Source of the DNA: Fragum whitleyi
Lineage: Eukaryota > Mollusca > Bivalvia > Cardiida > Cardiidae
Reading direction: 5' to 3'
DNA length: 64,000 nt
NCBI GenBank assembly: GCA_948146395.1
Contig: OX411551.1
Coordinates: 46,286,796 to 46,350,795 of the forward strand
Part shown: positions 45,121-58,781 of the stretch, in pieces
How the letters are laid out: each line of letters begins with the position of its first letter
Numbering within the stretch: position 1 is the first letter of the stretch
Notes under the pieces: generated by a model
Told to the model about the DNA's origin: nothing
Seen by the model: only the letters and a program-made list of their open reading frames with translations
Databases searched by the model: none
Made by a program: the position numbers and the translations under genes

Positions 45121-47156
45121 TTTTTTACTTCGGCATGAGGAAAATGTAACATGTTCTCCATGTTAAACGTACATGTACTGGTGAGTTTTTATTTTTGAAA
45201 GAATAATCACAAAAATCGGACAACTATCTGAGTCGGGCAAGTGAAATTTGGCTACCAACATGTCCTAGGACAAGTGAGAAAACTTTGTATTTCCACACCC
45301 CTGTTTAAAGTCATGATATTGTAATTGAAAATCAGAAAGAAATCGTTCCTGTCTCATGATGTTTGAAGGTTTGTGAGGCCCTTAAAAACGTTGTGGGAAA
45401 TTAAGGGCGTAACTACCATTGCGCACATTACGCTAGTGCGTATCAGAAATAACTTCCCTTTCGAAAAATATCGTTGATGAATGATCTTAAAATCGAATTT
45501 ACAGCTTATTTAAGCGATTCGACAATTCACCAACGATCAGGTCATAAACTGAAAGGCCGGGGATCGGACGTTTGTCGCAGTCCACAAATCGCCTTTATCC
45601 TATAAAATTTAATTTACGTTGTATCCGATGAATAAAAATTCTTGCTTTCTGATTGGCTGATAAGTTGTTTTTTTTTTATAAAAACTATTTTGAATTCGCT
45701 GCTGTTTTGTGAACTTTCACAAAAAAGTAGTCCCGTAAGAAATGTTTCTTAACCGTTGACAACCGTTATCATTTTCGCTTTATGATATTAAATTATGAGA
45801 TATGGGGATATTATTCGTTGATTAAAGGTAGGCCTATGAAACTAAAAAGCGAATTCATACAGTGTGATTAGGTGTTTTTTTTTTGTTTTTTTTTGTTTCA
45901 TATCTCAATGAAATCAACCCCTTTTTTCTTCTTCTCTTAAATATTCTTTTGCAGTCACCTTCCGGGTGCCGCGGAACCAATTTCGAACTCCTTGTCACGC
46001 GAATTGAAAATAAGACATAAAGTTAGCAACATAAAATACGCGCTCGTCGGAGGTGCCGCGCTAGATCCACCTGGAAATACCGTAACTACAGCTATAAAGG
46101 TGTAGAGCAATCAAGTTACGATAATAATGCCGCAAACCTTCTTAATACTTTCGGTTGCTGATTTTTCCTTTCAATTTAAATAATTAACATACTGATACTG
46201 TCTTGATCTACAGAATTCTTTTATCTATGTGACAGGTCTAAAATATGTAAATCCATGCCAGATTTGTGCAAGCGGGTGGAAAACAAGTTCAATAAAATCT
46301 AGATCAAGGTCTATAGATCTATCTAGTTCAATGATATTCTGTTACAAATTTATATCAAGAATTGACAACTGGGAGTGGCTCATTTATTGTTATATGCATT
46401 TCGATGTGTATTTCGCGTAAAAATTCGGCCTAATCAATGAAGGAGTGCTATGTGTATGCCTTGATATTTTATCCATTCATTCATTGGTAAAAAAATATAG
46501 ACTGAACACACAAACTTTACTTCCGGTAGAAGCTTTGTAGATAAAAATGTAGTACACACAGTCTGTGTTATGCTTGATCGAATAATGAACATGGCGAATA
46601 ATATATTTTTGCTCGAAGTGAATCAGTGCTAGATTTTATGAATGAAATTTCAAGATCAGATCGCCGTGTTTTCATGAAGACCCACTTGTACAGGAGAGTT
46701 CGGCCGTATTTCTCTCAATCGATCGCCAGTTGTGGCCGGATTTTCAAGAGGTTTGTATTTATTCACGAAAATAAACTCGGAAATTTGGATGGACAGAACG
46801 ATGTATCAGCACGAAGAAAATCAGCATCACTTACACTTGTTTTAGGAGATAAACTTACCTCACTATTTTTCAATATCTAGATTAACTTAACTCTATATTG
46901 TGATTTTGTTCTACCGGTTTTACATTGATGGTCTACCTCAGAGTAAAGAACGATTGATTGTTTCTTTTTACAGAACCCCACCCACTTCTGATACGATTTT
47001 TTTGATTTATAGTTAACTGTCTTCAGTTATGTGGATTGAATGCCACAGATCCATTCTTTTGAAAATATAAAAATGTTTTTTGCAACAGGCCACCAGGACC
47101 AGTTGATTGAAACTTCTGCCAGGTGTGACAGAAGTAACATCTGTGCCCTGCACGTA
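45121..47156. other. No gene seen; possible non-coding first exon near 46620-46751
   Basis: Mostly unique AT-rich sequence. A GC-richer block ending CCGGATTTTCAAGAG before GTTTGT (46752) could be a 5' exon of the downstream RhoGAP gene, but nothing links them. A member of the CAGG..GTGTGGAAATACA repeat ends near 45300. Confidence 0.25.
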
Positions 47157-47361
47157 AACATCAATATGTTCAGTGTTTATTCTAGGCAGGGGTTTCGAGG
47201 GATTCCCCCACTTTTTTCAAAGCTCCCCATATTTTCTGGATTTGTGGGGGTATTTTACTAAAACCAAAGAGCATGAATTTTCACATTTCTCAATTGCATA
47301 GATTTTCATGCTGAAATCCCCCACATTTTTGAAATCCTAGAATAAACACTGAATGTTGATG
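47157..47361. mobile_element. MITE with CAGTGTTTATTCTAGG inverted ends
   Basis: ATGTTCAGTGTTTATTCTAG at the left and its reverse complement (CTAGAATAAACACTGAATGT) at the right; inner parts repeat GGGGGATT/AATCCCCC. About 200 bp. Confidence 0.7.
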
Positions 47362-49620
47362 GTGAGCTGACACTTAAAGAAGAAGAACAGTGCTCTCAAT
47401 AAGCGGACGTCGACGTAATATACGTCCAGAATTTCAGAAATTACGTCCTGAAAATCAAACCCGGACATGAATTAACGTCCGAGATTCGAGGAAAACGTCC
47501 TGTAATTTGACCTGAGCGTGTTACGAATTTACTTTTAAAAAGGATTTAACATAAGTCTACTCGTGCAAAAAATCCATAATCAACACGAGCATACTCATTA
47601 TAGCTGACCAAAACAAGCCATGTGGAACGTGCGGGGTATTGAACTGTCGCTATAACAACCAGTCTCTGATTACACAATCTTGTCGGGTTTGTGACGCATC
47701 ATTACCGCTTCTGTCATTATCTTAGTCGGATACAGATCGCGAGAGTCCTTTGATAGGATTATTGAAACAAACAAAATTCAAATCATGGGAAAATTCGTTT
47801 TATCAAACGTTGTTCATGCAGCTCAGACCCATAAAATTTCGAAATATCGCTTCCTTAAACTCTTAGAATAGATCTACGGGTAATTTATCCGAAGTGAAAA
47901 AGACGCTACCGGAAAACATTTACGAAAGGTCATTCGACTGTCCTCGTTTAAATATGTGTAGAATCAGCATCTTCGGAGAACGTGGGGAAATCCCAATGAC
48001 GTCATTTAAGTTGTCTGCAACATGTCTGACGAGAGATTTGAAATGACGAATTTTTCTTGACTTCTGCTTTTTGGATAATTCTGCGTAAGTTTTAATAGGC
48101 TTAGAACTTAAAGTTTTATTGGCACACTACCTAGAACGTTCACCACCTTTGGAACGACAGGCCGAGGAAAATTAAACTGCATTGATTTCCGTAATATCCC
48201 CGGATACCAAAACATTGTAACTAAAATCTGAGTAAGCCGCATTTACTAGGCCCACCACGAAAGATACACCTAAGGACCGAATCCAAATAGAAACTCCACA
48301 TTTTCTCATATTAGTTCAATTGTTCTCCCCAGGCCCTTATGTCGTATCGGCCCCGATACGCCTTCAAGAAATTTAACAGGTTGCGGATACACCTTTAGAA
48401 CGCCGATACGCTTAAATTTGATCACCGATACAGCTTGATTTCTTTCTGAACAAAGGGTCAAAACGAACAATAAAACTGATTGCAGACGCGCGGTCATTAC
48501 ATAATCGCTTTCTGGGAAGTTGTATACTGTCAATTACACAGTGTCCCTAATTGATAAGACCCTTGCTAATTAGTGATTATCGATTTTTTCTTCAAGGTTG
48601 GTTGCATTTCACTGGTTCCGCACTTCCAGTAACAGAGAATAACGGATGGGTACCAATACGAAAACGGTCATTTTAATGTCCACTTCTTTTACTGAAAATT
48701 GCCAATTTTTACCGAGATCCACCGGAAACAATGGAAAAATCGTTTTCACAACTGTTTGCTCAAGTCAAACTAAATTTACCTTTATGTCCCAATGTGAATT
48801 TTGATTTTATCAAACAAAAGATCAGCAAGAATATGCAGTTTTCCCGATCTTTCTACTGCCGAGAATTAGGCGAAATAAGACACATCGCAGTCTATCTGTT
48901 CAAAATTCACTTACCCCAAGCTTACTATCCAATTTATATGGTCATTACATCTAATTTTAGTTAGAAGATTGAAACAAAACTTTTGATAATTCTCCCCATG
49001 GACGCCATTTCTTAACTAGATTCGTACCCTGAAATGTTCAACCCAAAACATTTTTTTTTATAATTATTTTTTTTTCATTCCAGAATTGAAATCAAGATAA
49101 TTCTATTATTCTAAATAAGGTCATAGAAATTGATATGGGAAATAAATATTTAAAAAAAAAATAAAAAAAAAAAAAAAAATTAAAGTGCTAAAAGTCCTGT
49201 CACTGGCTTTTCTAAACAAGCTAATTATTAACTTAAAAATTCGTTAAACAGTCATTGTAGAATGAAATAATGCTCTTAGAGATATTTTTTTTGGGGAAAA
49301 GATATTGAGAAGGCTTTGTGAACACATTAGAAAATAACTGTAATAGAATCTAGCTTTACTTATTTCAGGAGCCGGGGCCTTCCTCAGTCATACAAGGACT
49401 TCCTAAGGATTTTAAAAATTCCTTGTATACATTATTAAATAGAGACCTATAAAAGTTGACAATACATGCAGTGCTGTCCTTGGAACTCTCAAATATATGA
49501 GCATAATACAGTCTAAGTGCAGTTGATTTACTGTTTTCTTTGACTTTTTCATTGAATTTTCTTAAATATTCCAATTTTCTTCATTTTTTGTAATAGTCTT
49601 TTAGTACACAATATATTCTA
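47362..49620. other. No gene seen
   Basis: Unique AT-rich sequence with long A/T homopolymers (49050-49190). Short frames of 60-80 codons on both strands show no motif. Confidence 0.4.
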
Positions 49621-49848
49621 TTAACCCTTTCCTGTTTTATAAAACTTTGGACCTGTCCAAATTCAAAGGTTTTGCAGACGAAAATTTAAAGTAGATTTAA
49701 TTTGAAAAATAACCATTCAGAAGGGTGATAAATAGTGTGGAAAAAGAAGAAATTGCTTGTCAGAAGCATCTTCTTCTTTTTTCACAGTGCTTTCTCAATC
49801 ATAAATTTAAGGCACGTAAAAAGCAGGGATTAAACAGCAAAGGGTTAA
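49621..49848. mobile_element. TTAA-flanked hairpin MITE
   Basis: Starts TTAACCCTTTCCTG and ends CAGCAAAGGGTTAA, with the family hairpin in the middle. About 90% like 35837-36068. Confidence 0.8.
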
Positions 49849-50291
49849 AGGGCAGGGATACAATGGGAAGGGGGGGGGGGGGGTTTAAGCCATCATGCAA
49901 CATTTTATTGAAGACTTTTGGGTCAAGTTATTTATTTAGAGATGCTATAAAGGTGTCAAAGAAAAAAAAAAATAAGTTCAAATCAAATTATATATTCAAC
50001 AAAACAGAAGTTCTGCTTCACAAATTTAAAAAGCCTTATCCAGTAAAACCACTGTAATAATCCTTTATTATTAACAGAAACACAAAGTAATCAGACAAAA
50101 TAGCCGCATATATATATATGCCACTACGCCTTCAAAATTTTCTGGGGAGAACCCTGAAGTTTTAAGGCTTGGAAGTCGTTTATTCTTAGAGAACCAACCA
50201 GAATCATGGACTTTTGGAGCAAAAATTTAACTTACATTTAACAAGGAAACGGGCATTTACAAAGTGTACAGAAAAAAGAAGGTGTGTGTGC

Positions 50292-50316
50292 GGGGGGGGG
50301 GGGGGGGGGGGGGGGG
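50292..50316 (+). repeat. Run of 25 G
   Basis: Uninterrupted G run preceded by GTGTGTGTGC; a 14-G run lies at 49870-49883. Strong G-quadruplex potential, and a likely place for length errors in the assembly. Confidence 0.9.
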
Positions 50317-50667
50317 ATTGTAGGGGGAGGGGTTAAAAATTCCTTACTTCGTAAAAAAAATTCCTGAAATTCCAACATGGAATTACAAAAATTCCTGATT
50401 TTGGCCCTTATTGAGAGCACTGGAAGAAGAGTCCTTTTCTCCATGAACAGGGGCCTTGAGATATCTCTTTGATTTTGTGCACTTTAGAATCAATATATTA
50501 TATAAGTTATAAAGAAGCATTGTACATGAGGAAAATGCAATCAAAGAAATGGTGTTGAAAAAGAAAAAAAATGCTTTTGACAAGCAGCATCTTCTATTAA
50601 AACACAGTTTTCCCTACATCCTATGAGGTTTATGTAACCCGCAAAAAATATCTGACTCAATTCTGTC

Positions 50668-50740
50668 TGTTGGGATTCAAACCCGGGACATCTGTATCCC
50701 AAAGTGAGTGCTCTACCATGTTGCCATTACAGCTATCTTG
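50668..50740 (-). ncRNA. tRNA-Pro-like sequence (SINE head or tRNA pseudogene)
   Basis: On the minus strand TGGCAACATGGTAGAGC (A-box-like), then CACTTTGGGATACAGA (a TGG anticodon in the loop, as in tRNA-Pro), then GTCCCGGGTTTGAATCCC (B-box-like). The acceptor stem pairs only partly and the T stem only at three positions, so it is not a sound tRNA. A tRNA-derived SINE is more likely. Confidence 0.5.
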
Positions 50741-50798
50741 TGTGGCAAGCAGTGCAAACAAGCCTTATATTCAACATACAATATATATTCAATAAACA

Positions 50799-50912
50799 AC
50801 TATGGATCATCCAGGACTTCATAACTCTATAGTAATTCAATGGGCAGAGTTGACTAGTAGCTGTTTGTAAGGCTATAGAGTTAACTAATGAAGTCCTGGA
50901 TGATCCATAGTA
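50799..50912. mobile_element. Hairpin MITE, 114 bp
   Basis: ACTATGGATCATCCAGGACT at the left and the exact reverse complement at the right, continuing through TTCAT and CTCTATAG with few differences. Confidence 0.8.
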
Positions 50913-51576
50913 GTAACTTGTTGCAAATATCTTCTCTAAAACTGTCTCTAACTAACAGATTGATACAGAGGTAATAAAGACTAACAGGGGCCCAGTCACT
51001 CATATCCTATAGATTTCGGACTAGGTCCCTAGATTATTGCCCATATCTGTCATGTTTAATATTGAATTTTGTCAGTCTCGGCTCCTTAGTCAAAATTGTT
51101 AGTCCCTAATACAATTGTAAACAGAAATAGGATTAGCAGCTGGATCTTCATTTAGGATGTGGTGGTAGTACTTGTATGTGAAATAACAGGAATCTATAGT
51201 TAGATGCTTATGACTGAAATATTGATATGTTTTGGGCTTATAACCCTATTCAATCATCAATTGAATGCTAGTGCACTACACAACATAGAAAATATCATTG
51301 AAACACATTTTTATTAATTTGAAAGAATAAAAAAATGCCGTTTTGAACAGAATGGTTTGAAAAGCATCTTCGGGGACATGTAACCAGATATATGATGTTA
51401 CTCTGGCTTTTATAGTCCCCTCCCACTCAATTTATGTATCAAAGACTCCCATATTAGAGCAGTTGTTATAATTTTGGATAAAAATGTATTATTAGATGAC
51501 AATCAAAGTCATTGTTTTTCATTCTCTAAAATATTACGGTGGTCACTGGTCAGAAAGAGAAGAGACTTGGGAAGAT

Positions 51577-51940
51577 TCAGGGCTCATGTTAGTGTTTGAT
51601 ATTGGGGAGTCAATGATTCCTCACCTAAGAAATTCTGAGGGTCAAGTCTGAATTTAAAGGGGTCAAAACGACAGAAAGAGCAAATAATTAGTAGAATTTT
51701 GAATATTTAAGTCATGTTAATTGTTTCTTGTAATGATATGAAACAAGTAATTTATACCCAGATTGCAGATCTTTAGAAAGTAACTTGTTAAAATCTTATG
51801 TATATAACCATGTTTTGACCCTTAGTTATTCCTCTCAAGGGGGTCAAAATGACCCCATTGGGAGAAATTTCAAGGGGTCAAATAAAGATATTTTCAGATT
51901 TCTGGGGATCAAAACCCTGGTTTAAGGGTCAAACACGAGC
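51577..51940. mobile_element. Dispersed repeat with AGGGCTC...GTGTTTGA inverted ends
   Basis: Left AGGGCTCATGTTAGTGTTTG, right TCAAACACGAGCCCTT. Internal GGGGTCAAAATGACCCC blocks recur at 56000-56390 in the opposite orientation. Confidence 0.6.
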
Positions 51941-52651
51941 CCTTCTGATTTATTATCAATGTTAATTTTTTATCTTCAACTTTCTATCTACAGATACTTT
52001 TTAAAAACACAAGCATAGCTATTATATATGAAAAGTATTATTCCCATTATTGTAAAAGGTGAAGAAGAATTAAAAACACCTATTAGTAAAGTATTAGCAT
52101 TAAGAAAAGATGATTTCAACTATCACTGGACCTCCTGCATCATAAAAAAGCCCTTCAAATCTTGGATCATTCTTGAGAAATGTTGGTTTATTTTAATGTA
52201 TGGCTTAGAGATAAGTTTGATATTTTTTTTAAAAAAATCAAAAGGATCTAATTAATAAGAAAACTCCCCCCTCCCACCCTTATTAATATGGCCCCATTAG
52301 CCCGAAGGCTATGCTCCCAATATAATCAAAAACCTGAGATTTACTTTTTTGACCTTTAACCAAATTATTCTATATTTGGAAAAAATGATTAAGATTCGAT
52401 CTAAAAATAGTTGTATGGTAAATCCCCTTTGATTTATTTTAGGTCTGATGTAATGAAGGTGTTGATTCTTTGTTGAATTGATCCAAAAATTTCCATATGT
52501 GAATTCTTTAATGTTATTTCAGGGAAAAGATAAGTAGTTATTTAACCCTTGTTATGCTAAATGAAAAAACTTGACGAAAACCACACTAAAATTACGATAA
52601 AAATCACTGGATAAACATTTTGAGTCCTTGTTAATTTAATTTATACAATTT

Positions 52652-53600
52652 TTAGCTCCACTGGCTGAAAGCCACTGGGGCTATTGTCATGGCGTTGTGT
52701 CCGTCGTGCGTCCGTCCGACCGTCCGTGCGTGCGTCCATCCGTCCGGTCGTAAACTTTTCTTTAAAAATCTTCTCCTCAGAAACTACCAGATGGATTTCA
52801 ACCAAACTTCACAGGAATGATCCTTGGGTGACCCTCTTTCAAAGTTGTTCAAGAAATTTTGATCCAATGAAAAACATGGATTTAATGGGCGTGGCTAATT
52901 TCCAAATATGGTAAAAAGTGAGTTTTCTCAGATTCTAATCAATGGATACCGATTAAATTTTACATGAACGATCCTTGGGTGAACCTTTATCAGTCTACAA
53001 AAATTCATTGTGATCGGATGGAAAATATGCATTTTATGGGCGGAGGTCATTTCTCTATATGTTATATAGTGGAAACTTTGAAAATCATTTTCTCAGAATG
53101 TAATTGATGGATATCAACCAAATTTCATTTGAATGATCCTTGAGTGACCCTTTATCAGTCTACAAAAAATCATTGTGATTGGATGAAAAATATGCATTTT
53201 ATGGGCGGAGGTCATTTCTCTCTATGTTATATAGTGGAAACTTTGAAAATCATTTTCTCAGAATGTAACTGATGGATATCAATCAAATTTCACTGGAATG
53301 ATCCTTGAGTGACCCTTAATCAGTGTACCAAAAATTATTGTGATTGGATGAAAAATATGCATTTTATGGGCGGAGGTCATTTCTCTATTTGTTATATAGT
53401 GGAAAATTTGAATATCATTTTCTCAGAATCTGATTTTTGGATATAAAACTAAATTTCACTGGAATGGTCTTTGAGTGACCCTTTAACAGTGTACCAAAAA
53501 TTATTTTGATTTGATGAAAAATATGTCTTTTGATAGCAGAGGTCATTTCTCTATCTGTTATATAGTTGAAACTTTGAAAATGATTTCAACATCAGTAGAA
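52652..53600 (+). repeat. Dispersed repeat with five ~165-bp tandem units
   Basis: Head TTAGCTCCACTGGCTGAAAG with GTCCGTCCGACCGTCCG, then units with GATCCTTGAGTGACCCTTTA, ATGCATTTTATGGGCGGAGG and TCATTTTCTCAGAATGT. Same family as 37590. Confidence 0.8.
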
Positions 53601-54923
53601 CCCCAAATATCTAAAAATCTAGTCAAAACAATTATTTGCTTTTACAAGAATTTCAAGCCTGTGGAGCGACTCAAGCCATTCATGGCTTTCTAGTTAGACT
53701 TTTCTCATTTGAAAAAAAGAAATAAAGTGGTATTGACTTTGATCAGACTGCATGCTAGAGTAGGATTATTCCAGTTTAGCTTTACAAGGGTTAAGTATGA
53801 GTTTTGGGGCTATTAGAATTTCTTAACATAACAGTAGTGATACTTTGGATTAATTAATCATTAAAGTTAAATTAAAATTAAAGTAATAGCATCAATGTAA
53901 AATGTATTAACAGGAATTTACACTCAATAACGGTCGATTAAAAAGGAAGATAAAGTCGTTTGATTTTAATACTATTTAAGATAAAAGGTGATTATTAAGA
54001 CTCAATTGATAATGAATGAGTTTAATTTTTTGTTAGCTCTGCTATTTTTGGAGAAAGCCCGAGGTATTGCTATAGCCTTGGTGTCATTGTCGTGCGAAAG
54101 CTTTGACATTTTGTGATATCTCTGGTCTTGATGAAAGTGTTCACTTGAAACTGGGCACAAGTGATTATTATCATAAGAGCAATACATTCTATCAAATGGT
54201 ACAACTCTAGAATGCATTTTGTAAAAATTATTCCCCTTTTTTCCTAAGATTTTTTCCACCATCCAGCACTCAACAGCCAAGCATAGACACCCTTAGGGGA
54301 TGATCTTGTTTCTTCCCAGAATCTCATTGATCAGATTCGACCATGCAGTCTTTACTTTTGTATATCTAGAGATGAACTTGAATTTTATCAACAAAAAATT
54401 GAATATTATTATGATAAATCAGAATGAAAAGAATGATGAGTAATACTTTCTTATGAGGGTAACAAAAGATATGCATATACTTGTAGTTCATAATCTTTTA
54501 TGAAAAGCAGGGATACAAAAATACAAATTATATGATAAAAAAAGCATTTGTAATTCCCAGAACAAAAAGGGTCTTTCAGGGGCTAAAATCAATCAATGAT
54601 AAATCAATACAAACCTGATGAGTAATGCTTTGTTAAAACAGGTAGTGTTAATCCTTATCAGTTGTACAGACAAAGGTAAAGGGGTTATTTTGTATTTTTG
54701 ATGAAAAAATTCAATATAAGTTGCATTACCCCCATGTTTTGGGTACTCATAATAATTGTTTAGTCTAGTACCCACAATATAGAAATCTAATGAGAAATAA
54801 AGATTTTAGAAATGGTTTACCCCCTTGTTGTTTGTACCTCTAGATAATCGTTATCAGTTGAAGGTTCGATTCAGGAGTCAGTGCCAAACTATTGTAATTA
54901 CCAATTAGTATCTGTAGACAAGA

Positions 54924-55135
54924 TTAACCCTTTGCTGTTTAATCCCCGATTTTGTGATTGAGAAAACACTGTGAAAAAAGAAGAAATTGCTTCTGATAAG
55001 CATTTTCTTCTTTTTCCACACTATTTTTTACCCTACTGAATGGTTATTTTTCAAATTAAATCCAATTTAAATTTTCGCCTGCAAAACCTTTGAATTTGGA
55101 CAGGTCCAAAATTTTGTAAAACAAGAAAGGGTTAA
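54924..55135. mobile_element. TTAA-flanked hairpin MITE, inverted orientation
   Basis: Starts TTAACCCTTTGCTGTTTAA and ends AACAAGAAAGGGTTAA, with the hairpin in the middle; reverse orientation relative to 35837. 212 bp. Confidence 0.8.
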
Positions 55136-55171
55136 ATAAATGTCCAGTGTTGTTGGTATGTCAAAACTGTC

Positions 55172-55417
55172 TTAACCCTTGTCATGCTGAACCCGGAATA
55201 TTCCAGCTTTGGCAGGAGCTATAGACCAACATCAGCCTGCACATATGTGCAGCCTGATGTTAGTCTACACCACCTGCTTCTCACTTTCGAACCAGAAATG
55301 TCCATAGATTTAGATTTTCAAATAAAAAATTGACCTACCGTAGGTACTTTCAGTGCTTTTGCCCTTTGATTTGATGAAAATTTTTAGCCAAAATTTATTC
55401 AGCATGACAAGGGTTAA
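55172..55417. mobile_element. Second TTAA-flanked MITE family, 246 bp
   Basis: TTAACCCTTGTCATGCTGAA at the left and its exact reverse complement at the right: 20-bp perfect inverted repeats including the TTAA. Its interior differs from the 35837 family. Partial relatives lie near 52541 and 59350. Confidence 0.85.
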
Positions 55418-55999
55418 TCAACAACTTAGGAGTAAATTAAATGCAAGATGTTGCAAACACCTTTCAAAAAACATACTGAAATAAGAAAATATTATATGAA
55501 AGAATGTTAGTAAAATAGCAAAAATTAGAGTCATGATTATATGGTATAAACTTAAAAATGATAATAGAAAAAAAAGTAATTTGTTTTGTTATTTTCACAG
55601 AATGTTTTTCGAATTATATTCATTTAGAATGTCAAAATGTAGAATTGCAATATACAGTGCAAAGTTAAAAAATTCATGATATTAATTGCCCCAATATCTA
55701 TAAGATAAAACTGTGCATTGTTGGATTGAGGGTTTGAATCAGAGCTTTAATTAATTACGGACTGATAAATTAGTGAGTAACACATAGTAATTGATTGTTT
55801 ACTCTTCATGTTTAGACTTGACCAACAGAGCTGGTGAATAGGGGAGTGGAGTGATTTCAATTTCAAATGAAAACTTTCACTATCGATTTTTCATATCCCA
55901 TGCTGATGGTATTCAATCGGAATTGTCTCTTCAAGACGATTCCGATGAGTACCCACAGCAAAGGAACTGGATGAGAAAATAACATTTTTAGATAGTTGT

Positions 56000-56395
56000 C
56001 CCTCCTTCTGATCTGTTTGACCCTAAAATCAGGGTTTTGACCCTCAAACATTTGAAAATATCTGATTTTGACCCCTAAATTTTCTTCCTGGAGAGGTCAT
56101 TTTGACCCTATAAATTTTCAGTATTTCATATCAAAACTGCTACAAATTGTAAATGAATTAGAATTAATTGTCTCCTTCATATCTTTATAAGAGATTTATA
56201 TTCTTATGAATCTCTTATAAAGATATGAAGGAGATAACTTAAGAAATTCATAAGAAAAATCAAAGCATTTTTCCAAGTATATCCTCTCTATAGACTGTTT
56301 TGACCCCTTCAACAGCAGGTTTGACCCCTGAGAAATAACAGATAAGGGGTCAATGGCTACTGAATTTGAAAAGCTAGCACGAGCCCGGATTTCCA
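56000..56395. mobile_element. Second copy of the GGGGTCAAA dispersed repeat, with hairpin insert
   Basis: Inverted relative of 51577-51940. A compact hairpin (TCTCCTTCATATCTTTATAA with its reverse complement, 56171-56234) interrupts it. Confidence 0.55.
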
Positions 56396-58700
56396 TAGAA
56401 CTGGAATCAATTTTAGTGTTATCATAATTGATAATACCCGATAATATGTACTTTTATCTCAACCTTCTCAGGGAAAATGACTAACAATTTTAACTTAGGG
56501 GCCTAGGCTTCAAAAATTAAAAAAAAAATAACATTAGAGGATTTTCCCAATAAATCTAAGGGCCCAGCCTTAAATCTAGGGGCCATGGGCGACTGGGCCC
56601 CTGCCAGTCCTTTTCCCTGCTTCTTATTGTTATGTAGAAAAATAAAATCATCTCTCTTCTCACCATCTTATTCTTTTCCTATCTAACACTACTTTCATAA
56701 CTATATAACTTCTTTCCATGTGACTGCATTATTTTACTGCTTTACTCCTTAATAGCCATTCTCTGTAAGCATTTACACTTTTACATAGTGAGTGTGGCAC
56801 GCCATGTCTCGGATTTACTTGAAACTTGTTTGATTATCAGACCTTATTGCCCTTATGAGTAAATCATCGTTTTTTTGTCAATTTTTTTTTAGGTTGCCAT
56901 GGAAACAAATCTAAAATTTTTTTGATAAAAAATGGCAAATATAAGCATGAAAATAGGCATTTTTCGAGCATTGCTATCTTGCTTATTTAAAGGTTTACAA
57001 AAAATAATCTTTCTATTATAAATTGTTTTATCCTTACTCAATCATTTGCACTTTTTAAATTTATTTCAATTATTTGTTATATTCGATGCTTTACCACATT
57101 TAGGTGGGTGGGGTAAGACATTTTTTGAAAATGTCATATATTGCCAATTTCTTGAAGCATTTTTGAAAAAATGCAGCTAGTTTGAAATTATGTGTTCCTA
57201 CTAAAGAATAAATCAACCATCCCTCTATCATGAAAAAGAAAAAAAATATTGGGCCTTTGTCTGTAAAGGTGGTTACTATGGTAACCAGACAGGCACCGTC
57301 AAGTAAAAATTTTAGTATTTTTCTATGTATTTTCTTCTTAAAAACACATTATTTGCTCAATATAACTGTATTTTTTGATATTCATATTTGGTAGGTATAT
57401 AGATGTCATCAATGATAGTCAGCCAGAAGTCTTTCACTTAAGGTCAAGGTCATTTGTTAACCATTTTTGCACAATTTTTTGAAAAAGAGATAAAAAACCA
57501 TATAAAAATATTGACTGCACTGTTATTTCTATCCGCCATTTTGGATTGTTGCTATGGGATCAAAGGGAAGTAACTCTAAAATAGACTACAAGACTAAATT
57601 CAAGAAATTATACCATTTTTTCAAACTATAATTCTAAAATAATACCACATGAAAACAATATATTCTGATTATTAAAGGAATAATTATTAATTTATCTTTC
57701 AATCAATATGGACATGTACTGTAAAATCTTTTGCACTGAATTATTGTAACCTCCTGAAAACAGGGATAGTTCATGTATATCATTGCCATTTTTAAGAGTA
57801 TGCAATTTTCAATCGAGAATTGTGAAAAATTTAGGGTATGTACCCCATGGGATTTTTAATGTTTTGATAACTAGAACACCTAATCTATTTGCTTTAAACA
57901 ATTTTTTTCCCCATATATGCTGCAAAAATCTGAAATTTGGATCTGAAATTTGGCATTTTTGCAAAATTCTGACTTTCTATGGCCTGTTTCTATGGCAACA
58001 TAGCACCCATTTCCGAATGAGTGATATATTTTGTAATGATCTTATATGGGGTTCAACTTGTGCAAGTGTGAACAAAATCTGTTCTTATGCGTGCCAAAAA
58101 AGTGTAAATGCTTACAGAGAATGGCTATTAACTTGTCAAAAAAATAGTGCAACAAAAATCATGAAGTACTTATAACCTGCATGATAGCATATTTGGTCAT
58201 TGAGGGATATTAAGATCTGTTAACCGGAAAAAGAAGCTACTGTACTCTGCTATTGATCCAAAATTTTGGTTGAATTGGTCACCCAAACAATGAAAAAAAA
58301 CCCAAACATAATATATTTTATTATTTCTTCAAATTTTGCGTCTCTGTTATTGGAATGAGATTGTGTGTTGATGAGTTAAGGGTTAACTATACATACAGTT
58401 AGAAGTGTGCTGAAGTGATGTTATCTACTTAAGGGTATTTTCCGGGATCTACTCTATCATTTCCTTAACTTCATTGCCACACTTGTAACTTGTACTTTAT
58501 TTCATAGCCTACTAGTCAATTGCTACAAGCAGGAATAAAATTATAAAAGTCATAATGAATAAGGAATATTTTAATCTTTGACAGGAGTAATAGACAAAGA
58601 TGTATACCTTAAAAGCTCTAATAGAAACCTGGGGTTTTATTAGTATCACCCTATTTCCATTAGAAAGGGGTGGGCTTTTATTAGAGACTATGCTACATAT
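56396..58700. other. No gene seen
   Basis: AT-rich sequence with long T and A runs. The longest open frame (130 codons, 57783-58175 plus) is low-complexity Phe/Cys/Ile-rich with no motif; I leave it out. Confidence 0.4.
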
Positions 58701-58703
58701 TAA

Positions 58704-58769
58704 TGGCTCAGTGCTAAACAGTTGTAACTGCCTATAAAGATAGGCAGTTACAACTGTTTCTCGCTGAGA
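58704..58769. mobile_element. Hairpin MITE, GGCTCAG family, copy 1
   Basis: AACAGTTGTAACTGCCTAT with its reverse complement, inside GCTCAG / CTGAG ends. Relative of 61298-61371. Confidence 0.7.
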
Positions 58770-58781
58770 TATCAATATTTG

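Noticed and set aside
52684..52914. 76-codon frame with Arg/Val/Ser/Pro repeats
   Set aside because: It is a translation of the CCGTCCGT-rich head of a dispersed repeat.
57783..58175. 130-codon plus-strand frame
   Set aside because: No recognisable motif and no promoter or splice context; AT-rich chance frame.
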